Assembly (NCBI GenBank): GCA_035942035.1 | Contig: DASZDK010000001.1 | Coordinates: forward strand, 1 to 7,753 | From: JAHWJR01 sp035942035 | Lineage (GTDB): Bacteria; Actinomycetota; Acidimicrobiia; Acidimicrobiales; CADCSY01 | Reading direction: 5' to 3' | DNA: 7,753 bases | Shown here: positions 1-6,137 of the stretch, one piece after another | Layout of the letters: each line of letters starts with the position of its first letter | How positions within the stretch are numbered: position 1 is the stretch's first letter | Position numbers and translations under genes: made by a program | The notes under the pieces: generated by a model | What the model saw: only the letters and a program-made list of their open reading frames with translations | The model's database searches: none | What the model was told of the DNA's origin: nothing

Positions 1-25
1 CGCCTTCGCCGGCAGCCGCGGGTGA
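1..25 (+). CDS. C-terminal end of an upstream gene (partial)
   Basis: The frame that begins at base 2 reads seven codons (A F A G S R G) and ends at a TGA at 23-25. That stop overlaps the GTG start of the next gene at 22-24 in a GTGA arrangement, the usual four-base overlap of translationally coupled genes. Because the next gene is an NrfD-type membrane subunit, the likely partner is the iron-sulfur (NrfC/ferredoxin-like) subunit that normally precedes nrfD. Only eight codons, including the stop, are visible, so this identity comes from context and not from the residues. Confidence 0.35.
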
Positions 26-990
26 GCGGCGCCGACGGCACGCCCCCCAGGCGCGGTCGCCGGGATGGCGACCAGCCCATGGTCCCGCGGGCGGAGTTCC
101 GGTCGTACTACGGGCGGCCGGTCGTCAAGAAGCCGGTGTGGAAGTGGGACATCCCGGCGTACTTCCTCACCGGCGGGCTGATGGCGGGTTCCTCGCTGCT
201 GGCCGCCGGCGCCGACCTCAGCGGCAACCGCCGGCTGCGCCGGGCCTCTCGCTTCGCCGCCGCCGCCAACCTGGCCGCCAGCACCTGGTTCTTGGTCCAC
301 GACCTCGGTCGTCCCGAGCGCTTCTACAACATGCTGCGGGTGGTCCGACCCACCTCCCCGATGAACGTGGGCAGCTGGCTGCTCGCTGCCTACGGCCCGC
401 CGGCCGCCCTCGCCGCCGCTTCCGAGGCCACCGGCGCCTGGCCGAGGATCGGGCGGGGCGCCGGCTTGGCCGCCGCTGCGCTGGCGCCGATGGTCGCCAG
501 CTACACCGCCGTGCTGACCTCCGACACCGCCGTCCCCGCCTGGCACGACGCCTATCCGCACCTGCCGTTCGTGTTCGTGGGCAGCGCCGGCGCGGCGGCC
601 GGTGGGCTGGCCATGGTGTTGGTCCTGCCGGCGCAGGCGTCGCCGGCGCGGCGGCTGGCCGTGCTCGGAGCCGGCCTCGAGCTGGCCGCCGACGAGCACA
701 TGTGCCGGAGCATGGGCCTCACCGGTGAGCCCTACCGGCAGGGCACCGCCGGCCGGCTTCACCGCTGGGCCCGAGCGTTGACCGCAGGCGGTGCCGTGAT
801 GGGCGCCACCCTCGCCCGCCGCAGCTCGCTGGCGGCGGCGGCGGCGGGCCTCGCCCTGGTGGCCGGCTCGGCGTGCACCCGCTTCTCGGTGTTCCACGCC
901 GGCGTGGCGTCGGCCGACGACCCGAGGTACACCGTCGTCCCCCAGCGGCAACGGGCCGACGCCGGCGACGCCGTGCGAGCAACCGGCTGA
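22..990 (+). CDS. nrfD: NrfD/PsrC-family membrane subunit (polysulfide reductase / formate dehydrogenase type)
   Basis: This is a 322-residue polytopic membrane protein of the NrfD/PsrC family. Such subunits anchor a periplasmic or cytoplasmic molybdopterin/iron-sulfur oxidoreductase and pass electrons to or from quinone, without haem of their own. After a basic, disordered N-terminus, about eight hydrophobic segments are visible, near residues 43-64, 76-93, 112-133, 145-165, 181-203, 211-226, 250-266 and 269-288. Conserved family stretches are DLGRPERFYNMLR (94-106), RPTSPMNVGSW (109-119) and the SDTAVPAWHDA segment (167-177), which resembles the NrfD proteins beside actinobacterial formate dehydrogenases. 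The C-terminal SADDPRYTV (297-305) is also typical. The GTG at 22 is chosen because it overlaps the preceding stop; an ATG at 79 (residue 20) would still keep every membrane segment. It is the last gene of its operon and is followed by a convergent gene. The family is clear, but the substrate of the complex cannot be read from this subunit. Confidence 0.9.
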   Translation: MSGADGTPPRRGRRDGDQPMVPRAEFRSYYGRPVVKKPVWKWDIPAYFLTGGLMAGSSLLAAGADLSGNRRLRRASRFAAAANLAASTWFLVHDLGRPERFYNMLRVVRPTSPMNVGSWLLAAYGPPAALAAASEATGAWPRIGRGAGLAAAALAPMVASYTAVLTSDTAVPAWHDAYPHLPFVFVGSAGAAAGGLAMVLVLPAQASPARRLAVLGAGLELAADEHMCRSMGLTGEPYRQGTAGRLHRWARALTAGGAVMGATLARRSSLAAAAAGLALVAGSACTRFSVFHAGVASADDPRYTVVPQRQRADAGDAVRATG

Positions 991-992
991 GC

Positions 993-1007
993 ACGACGAG
1001 ACGTCGT
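993..1007. terminator. Small stem-loop between convergent genes
   Basis: ACGACG (993-998) and CGTCGT (1002-1007) can form a perfect 6-bp stem with an AGA triloop. It fills the 16-bp gap between the nrfD stop (988-990) and the end of the minus-strand PPOX gene (1007). Its position suits a shared bidirectional terminator. The stem is short and no T-tract follows on either strand, so this assignment is tentative. Confidence 0.35.
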
Positions 1008-1522
1008 CAGGCCCCGGGTTCGAAGACCCAGCGTGTCGCCCGGGTGGCGAACTCCTCCTCCCGTTCGATGACGGCAAAGGCCCGCTCGGGCCCGAACTCG
1101 AAGATGAGGTGTTGGGTCACGAACTCCGTGCTCAGGCCTGGCGAGAACGGACGGTACTTCCCGACATAGCGCTCGGCCCACTGCGCCCGCCGCGCTCGGT
1201 CGCCGACGAGGACGGCCCGGCCCTCCACCGAGACGCACTCCACCGTGTCGTCGACCATGACCACGGCCCGGGGATTGGCAGCGAGGTTGCGGGCCTTGCG
1301 GGCTCGTGGCGAACACGAGAAGGCGAAGCGGTGCTCGGCCTCCTCCCACACGCCCCACACCGGCATGGCGTGGGGACGGCCGTCGGCGGAGACGGTGACG
1401 ACCCAGAAGTTGCGATTGGCGATCAGCCGCTCGGCGGCCCACGCCCACGGCAGGGCCGCCCACGCCGGCGTGTCCACGCCGTAGTCGCGCATGTCCGGTC
1501 GCTCGGCACGAGGGTCGACCAT
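1007..1522 (-). CDS. PPOX-class flavin/F420-dependent oxidoreductase-like protein (pyridoxamine 5'-phosphate oxidase fold)
   Basis: This 171-residue protein has the split beta-barrel fold of the pyridoxamine-phosphate-oxidase-like (FDOR) superfamily. Actinobacterial members usually bind F420, FMN or haem and reduce or oxidise small molecules in the cytoplasm. Diagnostic stretches are RNFWVVTVSADGRPHAMPVW (37-56), a first beta-hairpin that carries the usual DGRPH..PVW motif, and SPRARKARNLAANPRAVV (71-88), which matches the S.R..K..NL..NP cofactor-binding motif. A strand with EGRAVLVGD (100-108) follows. The open frame extends far upstream to 1954, but that part is the shadow of the next gene, and homology begins just after the ATG at 1522. 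A weak AGGG lies about 10 bases before it. The gene sits 10 bases downstream of the yciI-like gene and is probably co-transcribed with it. The cofactor is not certain: F420 is more likely than FMN given the host type and motif, and the substrate is unknown. Confidence 0.85.
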   Translation of the reverse strand: MVDPRAERPDMRDYGVDTPAWAALPWAWAAERLIANRNFWVVTVSADGRPHAMPVWGVWEEAEHRFAFSCSPRARKARNLAANPRAVVMVDDTVECVSVEGRAVLVGDRARRAQWAERYVGKYRPFSPGLSTEFVTQHLIFEFGPERAFAVIEREEEFATRATRWVFEPGA

Positions 1523-1532
1523 GGACGAGACC

Positions 1533-1847
1533 CTACGGTGCGGCGCCGGGCGGCGACGCCCCCGGAGCATCCCAATCCCCCACGACGACGTTCCATGGCC
1601 GGATGCGCCACTCCACCACCACGCCGTTGTCCACGTAGGGGTCCGCCCGTACGAAGTCCTCGACGAGTGACGAGTCGTCGGCCTCGAACACCAGGAGCGC
1701 CCCCGCCACCGGCTCGTCGAGGGTGCCAGCGAAGAGAAGCGCACCCCGTCGCTGGGCCGCCTGCGCCAGCGCCAGGTGCGCCTGGCGGAACGGCTGCCGC
1801 CGCTCGAGGTAGTCGTCCACGTAGTCGTACTCCAGCACCCAGTACAC
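1533..1847 (-). CDS. YciI-like (YCII-domain) protein
   Basis: This 104-residue protein has the dimeric alpha/beta (ferredoxin-like) YCII fold. Visible family features are the N-terminal strand YWVLEYDYV, the helix that starts at RQAHLALAQ with the conserved histidine H24, the GALLFAGTLDE turn (35-44) and the ADPYVDNG segment (68-75) with the conserved Asp-Pro (D69, P70). A closing strand, WRIRPWNVVVG, follows. His and Asp are the proposed active-site residues of YciI proteins, but the reaction is not established for most members. It starts with GTG at 1847, 21 bases after the pspC-like stop, and has no strong Shine-Dalgarno. It ends 10 bases before the PPOX gene. Its place between the two suggests a co-transcribed minus-strand group, although no functional link between the three is known to me. 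Confidence 0.85.
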   Translation of the reverse strand: MYWVLEYDYVDDYLERRQPFRQAHLALAQAAQRRGALLFAGTLDEPVAGALLVFEADDSSLVEDFVRADPYVDNGVVVEWRIRPWNVVVGDWDAPGASPPGAAP

Positions 1848-1868
1848 GGTGCGCCGACTAGAGCGTCG

Positions 1869-2063
1869 CTACCGAGGCTCTTTGGGGACGATGAGCCAGA
1901 GGAGCAGGTACACAACTTCCCCGACGCCGAACAGCCCGAAGAGGGCGAACCCAATCCGGATGAGCGTCGTGTTCAGGCCGAAGAACTCGGCCAGTCCGCC
2001 GCACACGCCGGCGAGGAGGCGGCGTGAACGCGACCGATAGAGGCGCTTGTCCTTGGACACCAC
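1869..2063 (-). CDS. Small PspC-domain membrane protein
   Basis: The 64-residue reading from GTG at 2063 contains a complete PspC domain. It has the basic lead KDKRLYRSRSRR, the LLAGVCGGLAEFFGL amphipathic helix, the NTTLIRIGFALF segment and a hydrophobic helix ending LLLWLIVPKEPR. PspC-domain proteins sit in the inner membrane and are known mainly from the phage-shock (membrane stress) response; stand-alone 60-70 residue forms are common in actinobacteria. The frame stays open to an ATG at 2261, giving 130 residues. The extra 66 residues are polar, look unlike a conserved domain and would overlap the opposite-strand membrane gene, so I prefer the short form. GTGs at 2063 and 2060 are both possible and neither has a Shine-Dalgarno, so a leaderless start is conceivable. 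The gene heads the minus-strand pspC-yciI-PPOX cluster. Confidence 0.75.
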   Translation of the reverse strand: MVSKDKRLYRSRSRRLLAGVCGGLAEFFGLNTTLIRIGFALFGLFGVGEVVYLLLWLIVPKEPR

Positions 2064-2198
2064 CGCAACAGTAACGGGTGACTGCCCCCGCTCGGCCGGG
2101 AAGGCGACGACAGCTTGTATCTCCGGAATCTCGTCGTCGCCACGGGCAAGAGCCGGATGCCCACCATCCGAGGCGGCAGACAGATCCGAAGATTCCCC
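2064..2198. promoter_or_regulatory. Divergent intergenic region, probable back-to-back promoters
   Basis: If the short starts are right on both sides, this 135-bp stretch separates the minus-strand pspC group from the plus-strand membrane-protein gene and must hold both promoters. It looks less GC-rich than its surroundings. On the minus strand a TACTGT hexamer lies 4 bases before the GTG at 2063, the spacing expected for a -10 box of a leaderless transcript, but no convincing -35 is seen. On the plus strand I find no clear -10/-35 pair. This call rests on gene arrangement. Confidence 0.4.
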
Positions 2199-2576
2199 AT
2201 GGCCCACCGGAACCTTCGAATCGTGACTGGGGTCCTCGTTATCGCGGCGGGTCTCATCCATCTGCTGGACTGGTTCGCGTTGATCCGGAACGTGCCGAAG
2301 ATTGGTCCGTTGTTCCTCCTCAACGTGGCCCTGTCCGTGATCGTGGCCGGGCTGCTCTTCTTCCGCCGCGGATGGTTCGGCATCGTCGCGGCCATTGCTC
2401 TCTCGGTGGGCACACTCGCCGGCTTCCTCCTGGCGCGCTACGGCACCCTCCTCGGGTACTCGGAGCCCACGTGGCGCACGAACGCCGTGCTGGCCGCCGT
2501 GGTGGAGGTCGCGGCCGCGGCAGCCGCCGTGGTGACGATCATGGCCAAGCGCCGCAGCGATGCAGCCGTGGCGTGA
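2199..2576 (+). CDS. Four-helix membrane protein of unknown function
   Basis: From ATG 2199 this gene encodes 125 residues dominated by four hydrophobic segments: about 7-26 (ending GLIHLLDW, with a buried His-21), 36-55, 60-79 and 95-115. It has short basic loops (FFRRGW, LARYG) and a basic C-terminal tail (AKRRS). The ratio of hydrophobic to charged residues marks a small integral membrane protein. I do not recognise the family, and no catalytic motif is visible. Upstream in-frame starts exist at TTG 2115 and ATG 2157, which would add 28 or 14 polar residues. The TTG has a GGAAGG about 11 bases upstream, so the start is not settled. I prefer 2199 because the helix-forming part begins there and because longer forms encroach on the divergent promoter region. 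The gene stands alone: pspC is divergent to it, and a strong stem-loop separates it from the LAL regulator. Confidence 0.65.
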   Translation: MAHRNLRIVTGVLVIAAGLIHLLDWFALIRNVPKIGPLFLLNVALSVIVAGLLFFRRGWFGIVAAIALSVGTLAGFLLARYGTLLGYSEPTWRTNAVLAAVVEVAAAAAAVVTIMAKRRSDAAVA

Positions 2577-2598
2577 TCTGGAGCCACCAGATCGCGCC
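2570..2598 (+). terminator. Strong stem-loop overlapping the stop codon
   Basis: Bases 2570-2581 and 2587-2598 pair as a 12-bp stem (one G-T wobble) around a 5-base loop, AGCCA. The core is GATCTGG/CCAGATC with G-C pairs at the base. The TGA stop (2574-2576) of the membrane-protein gene lies inside the left arm. No T-run follows, so it is not a classical intrinsic terminator. Hairpins without a U-tract right after stop codons are common in high-GC actinobacteria and are proposed to end transcription or protect 3' ends. Confidence 0.55.
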
Positions 2599-2626
2599 CA
2601 CTAGGTCACCGCACTGAGCACCACGA

Positions 2627-2644
2627 GGGCGTCGACACACGCCC
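2627..2644 (+). other. Stem-loop just upstream of the LAL regulator start
   Basis: GGGCGT (2627-2632) can pair with ACGCCC (2639-2644) as a perfect 6-bp stem with a 6-base loop. It ends 12 bases before ATG 2657, close to where the ribosome would bind. The start has only a weak GAGCAG in front of it. The hairpin could modulate translation of the regulator or serve as an operator-like inverted repeat; neither is proven. Confidence 0.3.
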
Positions 2645-2656
2645 GCGTTCGAGCAG

Positions 2657-5632
2657 ATGAGCGATCATGGACCCGTGGCGACCGGCATGGAGGGCCGCGG
2701 AGCACGGCCCAGGGCGGCATCACTGCTCGCGTCCCGGGTCGTCGGGCGGGACCTGGAGACCGGCGCCCTGTGCGATGCGATCGAGCGCGCCACCGGCGGG
2801 CAGGGTGGCGTGGTCTTCCTGGTGGGCGAGCCGGGGATCGGCAAGTCTCGGTTGGCACATTCAGCAGCTGCTCACGCTGAGGATCGCGGCCTGCGCGTGC
2901 TCCGCGGACGGGCGGTACCGACCGCCACTCCCCTCGCCTACCGGCCGCTCGCTGAGGCGCTGTGCTCGGCAGCCCGCACCGGTGCCGCCTCGGACGCACC
3001 CGAGCTCCAGCCCTTCCGGCCCATCCTCGGCTTGCTCGTTCCCGAGTGGCGGGGGGACGACGCACGGGTCGAGGACTCCGTCATCGCGCTCGCCGAGGCA
3101 GTGCTGCGGTTCCTGCGGGTCGTGGCCTCGAACCGAGGGTGCCTCGTCGTGTTGGAGGATGTGCACTGGGCCGACCCGGAGACGCTCCGGATCATCGAGT
3201 ACCTCGCCGACAACCTCGTCGGCGAACGCGTCCTGTGCCTCGTCACCTCGAGAGACGAAGACCGTTCAGCAGGGCTGGAGCTGGCACGGTCCCTTCAGGC
3301 CAGGCGTGTTTCGATGCTCCTCCAGGTGCCCCGTCTCGGTGAGCAAGAGGTGGCCGAGATGGTCGGCTCGTGTCTCGACGCCGGCACCGTGCCGGCGGAG
3401 GTGCTGGACCTTGCGGCGCGTGCTGATGGCGTGCCGTTCCTGGTGGAGGAGCTTCTGGCCGTGGCGGTGACCTCGGGTGCCCTGGTCGCCGACGGGGAGT
3501 CGTGGGCTCTGTCCAGGACGGTCGGGCGCATCGTGCCACTGACCTTTTCCGACAGCATGCGGCGGCGGCTCGCCGCGCTGGGCGAGCACCCTCGCGCCGT
3601 GCTCGTCGCCGCCGCCGTGCTCGGGCGCCGGTTCGACTGGAGCCTTCTCCCGACCATCACTGGGCTCAGCCCGCAAGACGTCCTGACGGCGTTGCACAGG
3701 GCGGTCGACGCCCAGATTGTCTCCGTCGACTCGGGCGAGACGACCTTCCGGTTCCGTCACGCGCTCTCGCGAGATGCCGTGGTGGCCGAGCTTCTCCCGC
3801 CCGAGCTGGCGGTGTTGTCGCATCGTGCACTGGAGGCGGTCGAGGGTGCACACCCGGGTTTGGAGGACGACTGGTGCGAGCTGGCGGCACAGCTTGCCGA
3901 GGGAGCAGGTGATCGTCGCCGAGCGGGCGAGTTGCTTCTGGAGGCCGCCCGGCGGGCGCTCCAGCGCGGGGCCCTGGCCACCGCCGAGGTGACCCTCGAC
4001 CGCGCCCGTGGGCTGTTGACGGCGGACGACCCGACCAGCCTGGACGTCGACGAGTGCCTTTCACAGGCGCTGTCACTGGCCGGCAAGTGGGACCGAGCGG
4101 CCGATGTGGGCGGGTCACTCCTGACCAGGCTGGGGGACGACCCCAGCGCCGGCCAACGGCGAGCCGAGGCCCACCTCCGGCTGGCTCGGGCGGCACTGGC
4201 GGCGACGCACTGGGAAGAGGCACACGAGCTCGTGGAACGGGCGCACGCCGAGACGGAGGCAGCGCCGGACGAACGCCTTGCCGCCCGGGTCGACGCCGTG
4301 CGGGCCCAGACAGCCATCATGCGGGACCCCGCACAGGCTCCTCCGCTGGCCCAGGCCGCGCTCGAGGTCGCCGAACGCCTCGGCCTTCCAGAAGTTGCCT
4401 GCGAAGCCCTCGAGGTCCTGGGAAGGAGCAAGCGCCGTCTCGACCTGGAGGCTGCCGAGGACGCGTTCGCCCGTGCCCTCACCGTCGCCGAGACCCACGG
4501 CCTCACGCTGTGGCGGGCCCGGGCACTGCACGAGCTGGGGACCATCGACATGCTCCGGGGGGCCCCGGTGACCCGTCTGGAGGACGCGAGACACCTGGCC
4601 GTGGCCCAAGGGGCATTGGCAACCGCCTCGGTGGTGGACGTGCAGATCGCCGCCGCCCTCGTCTTCCGGGACGATCCTGAGCCTGGTGCCGTCGCCGCCC
4701 GCCGTTCGGCTGGGCTGGCCCGGAGGTACGCCCTGAACCAGACCCTGGCGGCAGCCGTGGCATTGGAGGCGTACGTCCACGCCCGGGCCGGGCGCCGGCA
4801 GGCGATGCAGCACTGCATCGAAGAAGCGCTCGCCTACGCCCCCGGCGTGCCGGACATCGAGGTGAAGACCTCGTTGGCGACCGCCCTCCTGGCCTTCGTC
4901 GAGGAGGACCGGACAGGGGCGCGCCGCCACCTCCACGGTGCCGTCGTCCCCGCTTCGATGGGCCCTGGGGGTGATTACTCCGCCGCACCCGGCGCCGGGT
5001 TGCTGGCGCTCGTTCGCCAACTCGACGGGACCGCCGACGAGGCCGCTGAGGCTCGGGTTGCCAAGAACTCGGTGCACTTCATGACCAGAAGCTTCCTCCG
5101 GTACGCCCACGCCGTCGCCGCCGGGCGTGCCGGTCACGCCGATGGCGCCGTCGCCCTCGTCGCCGAGGCCGATGGGATGCTCGGCGACCACGAATGGTTG
5201 CGCCACCTCGGCCGGCGCCTGGTGGCCGAAGCGGCGATCGCCGATGGTTGGGGAGACCCCGTACCGTGGCTGCGAGAGGCACTGGCGTTCTTCGACGCCC
5301 GGGGCGAGGAGCGGATGGCGTCGGCGTGCCGCTCCCTGCTTCGCCGGACCGGCGCCGCCGTCCCGAGACGACGAGGTGGAGACGACGTACCTGGCGAACT
5401 CCGAGCGCTCGGGGTGACCTCGCGAGAGCTCGAGGTCCTCCGCCTGCTCGCCCTCGGACTGGCGAACAAGGACATCGGGTCCCGCCTGTACCTCTCACCC
5501 CGGACGGTCGAGCGCCACGTGGCCAACCTCTCGGTGAAGACCGGCGTAGGTCGGCGTTCAGAGCTCGTGGCCTACGCCGCCAGAACGGTCGGCGAGGTCC
5601 ACCCGCCTGAGGAGGGACGCCGGCGTCCTTAA
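2657..5632 (+). CDS. LAL-family (large ATP-binding LuxR) transcriptional regulator
   Basis: This 991-residue cytoplasmic regulator has the MalT/LAL architecture. A VGRD.E entry motif (29-34) leads into an AAA-type ATPase: Walker A GEPGIGKS (57-64), Walker B LVVLEDVHWAD (163-173), the VTSRD strand (196-200) and the conserved GVPFLVEEL (258-266). A winged-helix-like region follows with FRFRHALSRDAV (364-375), which is typical of the family. Residues about 400-900 are Ala/Leu/Arg/Glu-rich helical repeats of TPR type, the likely ligand- or protein-sensing part. The C-terminus is a LuxR helix-turn-helix (about 919-976): TSRELEVLRLLALGLANKDI, then LSPRTVERHV with the recognition helix. LAL proteins use ATP to switch oligomeric state and activate target promoters. 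The length is normal for the family (roughly 850-1100). ATG 2657 is chosen because it lies just before the VGRD entry; ATG 2687 is an alternative. The inducer and targets are unknown. The downstream SRPBCC gene on the same strand is the nearest candidate target. Confidence 0.92.
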   Translation: MSDHGPVATGMEGRGARPRAASLLASRVVGRDLETGALCDAIERATGGQGGVVFLVGEPGIGKSRLAHSAAAHAEDRGLRVLRGRAVPTATPLAYRPLAEALCSAARTGAASDAPELQPFRPILGLLVPEWRGDDARVEDSVIALAEAVLRFLRVVASNRGCLVVLEDVHWADPETLRIIEYLADNLVGERVLCLVTSRDEDRSAGLELARSLQARRVSMLLQVPRLGEQEVAEMVGSCLDAGTVPAEVLDLAARADGVPFLVEELLAVAVTSGALVADGESWALSRTVGRIVPLTFSDSMRRRLAALGEHPRAVLVAAAVLGRRFDWSLLPTITGLSPQDVLTALHRAVDAQIVSVDSGETTFRFRHALSRDAVVAELLPPELAVLSHRALEAVEGAHPGLEDDWCELAAQLAEGAGDRRRAGELLLEAARRALQRGALATAEVTLDRARGLLTADDPTSLDVDECLSQALSLAGKWDRAADVGGSLLTRLGDDPSAGQRRAEAHLRLARAALAATHWEEAHELVERAHAETEAAPDERLAARVDAVRAQTAIMRDPAQAPPLAQAALEVAERLGLPEVACEALEVLGRSKRRLDLEAAEDAFARALTVAETHGLTLWRARALHELGTIDMLRGAPVTRLEDARHLAVAQGALATASVVDVQIAAALVFRDDPEPGAVAARRSAGLARRYALNQTLAAAVALEAYVHARAGRRQAMQHCIEEALAYAPGVPDIEVKTSLATALLAFVEEDRTGARRHLHGAVVPASMGPGGDYSAAPGAGLLALVRQLDGTADEAAEARVAKNSVHFMTRSFLRYAHAVAAGRAGHADGAVALVAEADGMLGDHEWLRHLGRRLVAEAAIADGWGDPVPWLREALAFFDARGEERMASACRSLLRRTGAAVPRRRGGDDVPGELRALGVTSRELEVLRLLALGLANKDIGSRLYLSPRTVERHVANLSVKTGVGRRSELVAYAARTVGEVHPPEEGRRRP

Positions 5633-5637
5633 TTGGG

Positions 5638-5665
5638 GGAGCCGTCGCTTGCAGGTGACGGCTTC
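5638..5665 (+). terminator. Stem-loop after the LAL regulator gene
   Basis: Bases 5638-5648 can pair with 5655-5665 as an 11-bp stem (two G-T wobbles, core GCCGTC/GACGGC) around the loop TTGCAG. It begins six bases after the TAA stop (5630-5632). No T-tract follows, so it is a U-less hairpin like that at 2570-2598. It could end or attenuate transcription between the regulator and the SRPBCC gene, or simply stabilise the mRNA. Confidence 0.45.
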
Positions 5666-5704
5666 GCCTCATGTGGTGACCCATCTCGTGGGTGGACGCT
5701 CGAC

Positions 5705-5732
5705 GTCGACGGCCGCCCCCGGCGGCCCCGAC
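5705..5732 (+). other. GC-rich hairpin abutting the Shine-Dalgarno of the SRPBCC gene
   Basis: GGCCGCC (5711-5717) and GGCGGCC (5721-5727) form a perfect 7-bp stem with a CCC loop. Outer bases GTCG (5705-5708) and CGAC (5729-5732) extend it across a small internal loop. The structure ends exactly at the first base of the Shine-Dalgarno GGAGGAGG (5733-5740), so the ribosome site itself stays open but is adjacent to a very stable stem. A smaller hairpin, ACCCA/TGGGT (5679-5683/5689-5693), lies between this one and the 5638 stem-loop. Confidence 0.4.
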
Positions 5733-5747
5733 GGAGGAGGAACCCGA

Positions 5748-6137
5748 ATGGCTGACGTCCGTGTCTCCAAGCACTACGAGGTGCCCGCCAAGATGATGTG
5801 GGACCGAATCGGCGACCCCGGCAAGCTCTCCGAATGGCACCCGGCCATCGAGAAGACAGAGATGTTCGACGACGGCAAGCGAAGGATCAACACGGTTGTG
5901 GGTGGAGCGGTGGTCTCCGAGACCATCCTTGAGCAGGCGGAGCGACACCACAAGTTCCGGATCGACGACAGCCCCCTGCCCGTCGACAATCTCGTGGCCA
6001 CGATCCGCGTCCGGGACGAGGGCGGCAAGGCCTGTTCCGTCGAGTGGGAAGCCACCTTCGAACCGGTCGGTGTGCCCGCCCACGAAGCCGTCGCCCTGAA
6101 CCGTGGGTTCTTCCAGGCCGGACTGGATGCCCTCTGA
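5748..6137 (+). CDS. SRPBCC-family (polyketide cyclase/dehydrase-like) protein
   Basis: This 129-residue protein has the START/Bet v 1 (SRPBCC) helix-grip fold. It opens with the strand MADVRVSKHYEVPAKMMWDR, continues with the typical IGDPGKLSEWHPAIEKTE segment (21-38; the D..KLSEWHP motif follows helix 1), then shows the antiparallel strands RRINTVVGG (45-53), SETILEQAE (57-65) and CSVEWEATFEPVG (95-107). It ends in a long helix (111-128) that would cover the hydrophobic cavity. Members bind or process lipophilic ligands, but this gene gives no hint of a particular substrate. The ATG at 5748 is fixed by a strong GGAGGAGG seven bases upstream; an in-frame TTG at 5649 would add 33 unrelated residues and is rejected. 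The gene follows the LAL regulator by 115 bp on the same strand, so they could share a transcript, or the SRPBCC gene could be a target of the regulator. Both are inferences. Confidence 0.87.
   Translation: MADVRVSKHYEVPAKMMWDRIGDPGKLSEWHPAIEKTEMFDDGKRRINTVVGGAVVSETILEQAERHHKFRIDDSPLPVDNLVATIRVRDEGGKACSVEWEATFEPVGVPAHEAVALNRGFFQAGLDAL

Noticed and set aside
1523..1954. N-terminal extension of the PPOX frame to 1954
   Set aside because: The extension is Ser/Arg/Trp-rich, lies over the yciI and pspC genes in another frame, and PPOX homology begins right after ATG 1522.
3757..5206. Long minus-strand open frames (353 and 363 codons) inside the LAL gene
   Set aside because: They lie antisense to a gene with unmistakable domains, are Arg/Pro/Ser/Gly-rich, and show no recognisable fold. 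In GC-rich DNA such mirror frames are expected.
5671..5679. Minimal upstream frame ATG-TGG-TGA as a regulatory leader peptide
   Set aside because: A two-codon frame is likely chance, no ribosome site precedes it, and nothing downstream concerns tryptophan.
5649..5747. TTG start at 5649 for the SRPBCC protein
   Set aside because: It would add 33 residues unlike the fold, would start inside the loop of the 5638 hairpin, and has no ribosome site, whereas ATG 5748 has a strong one.
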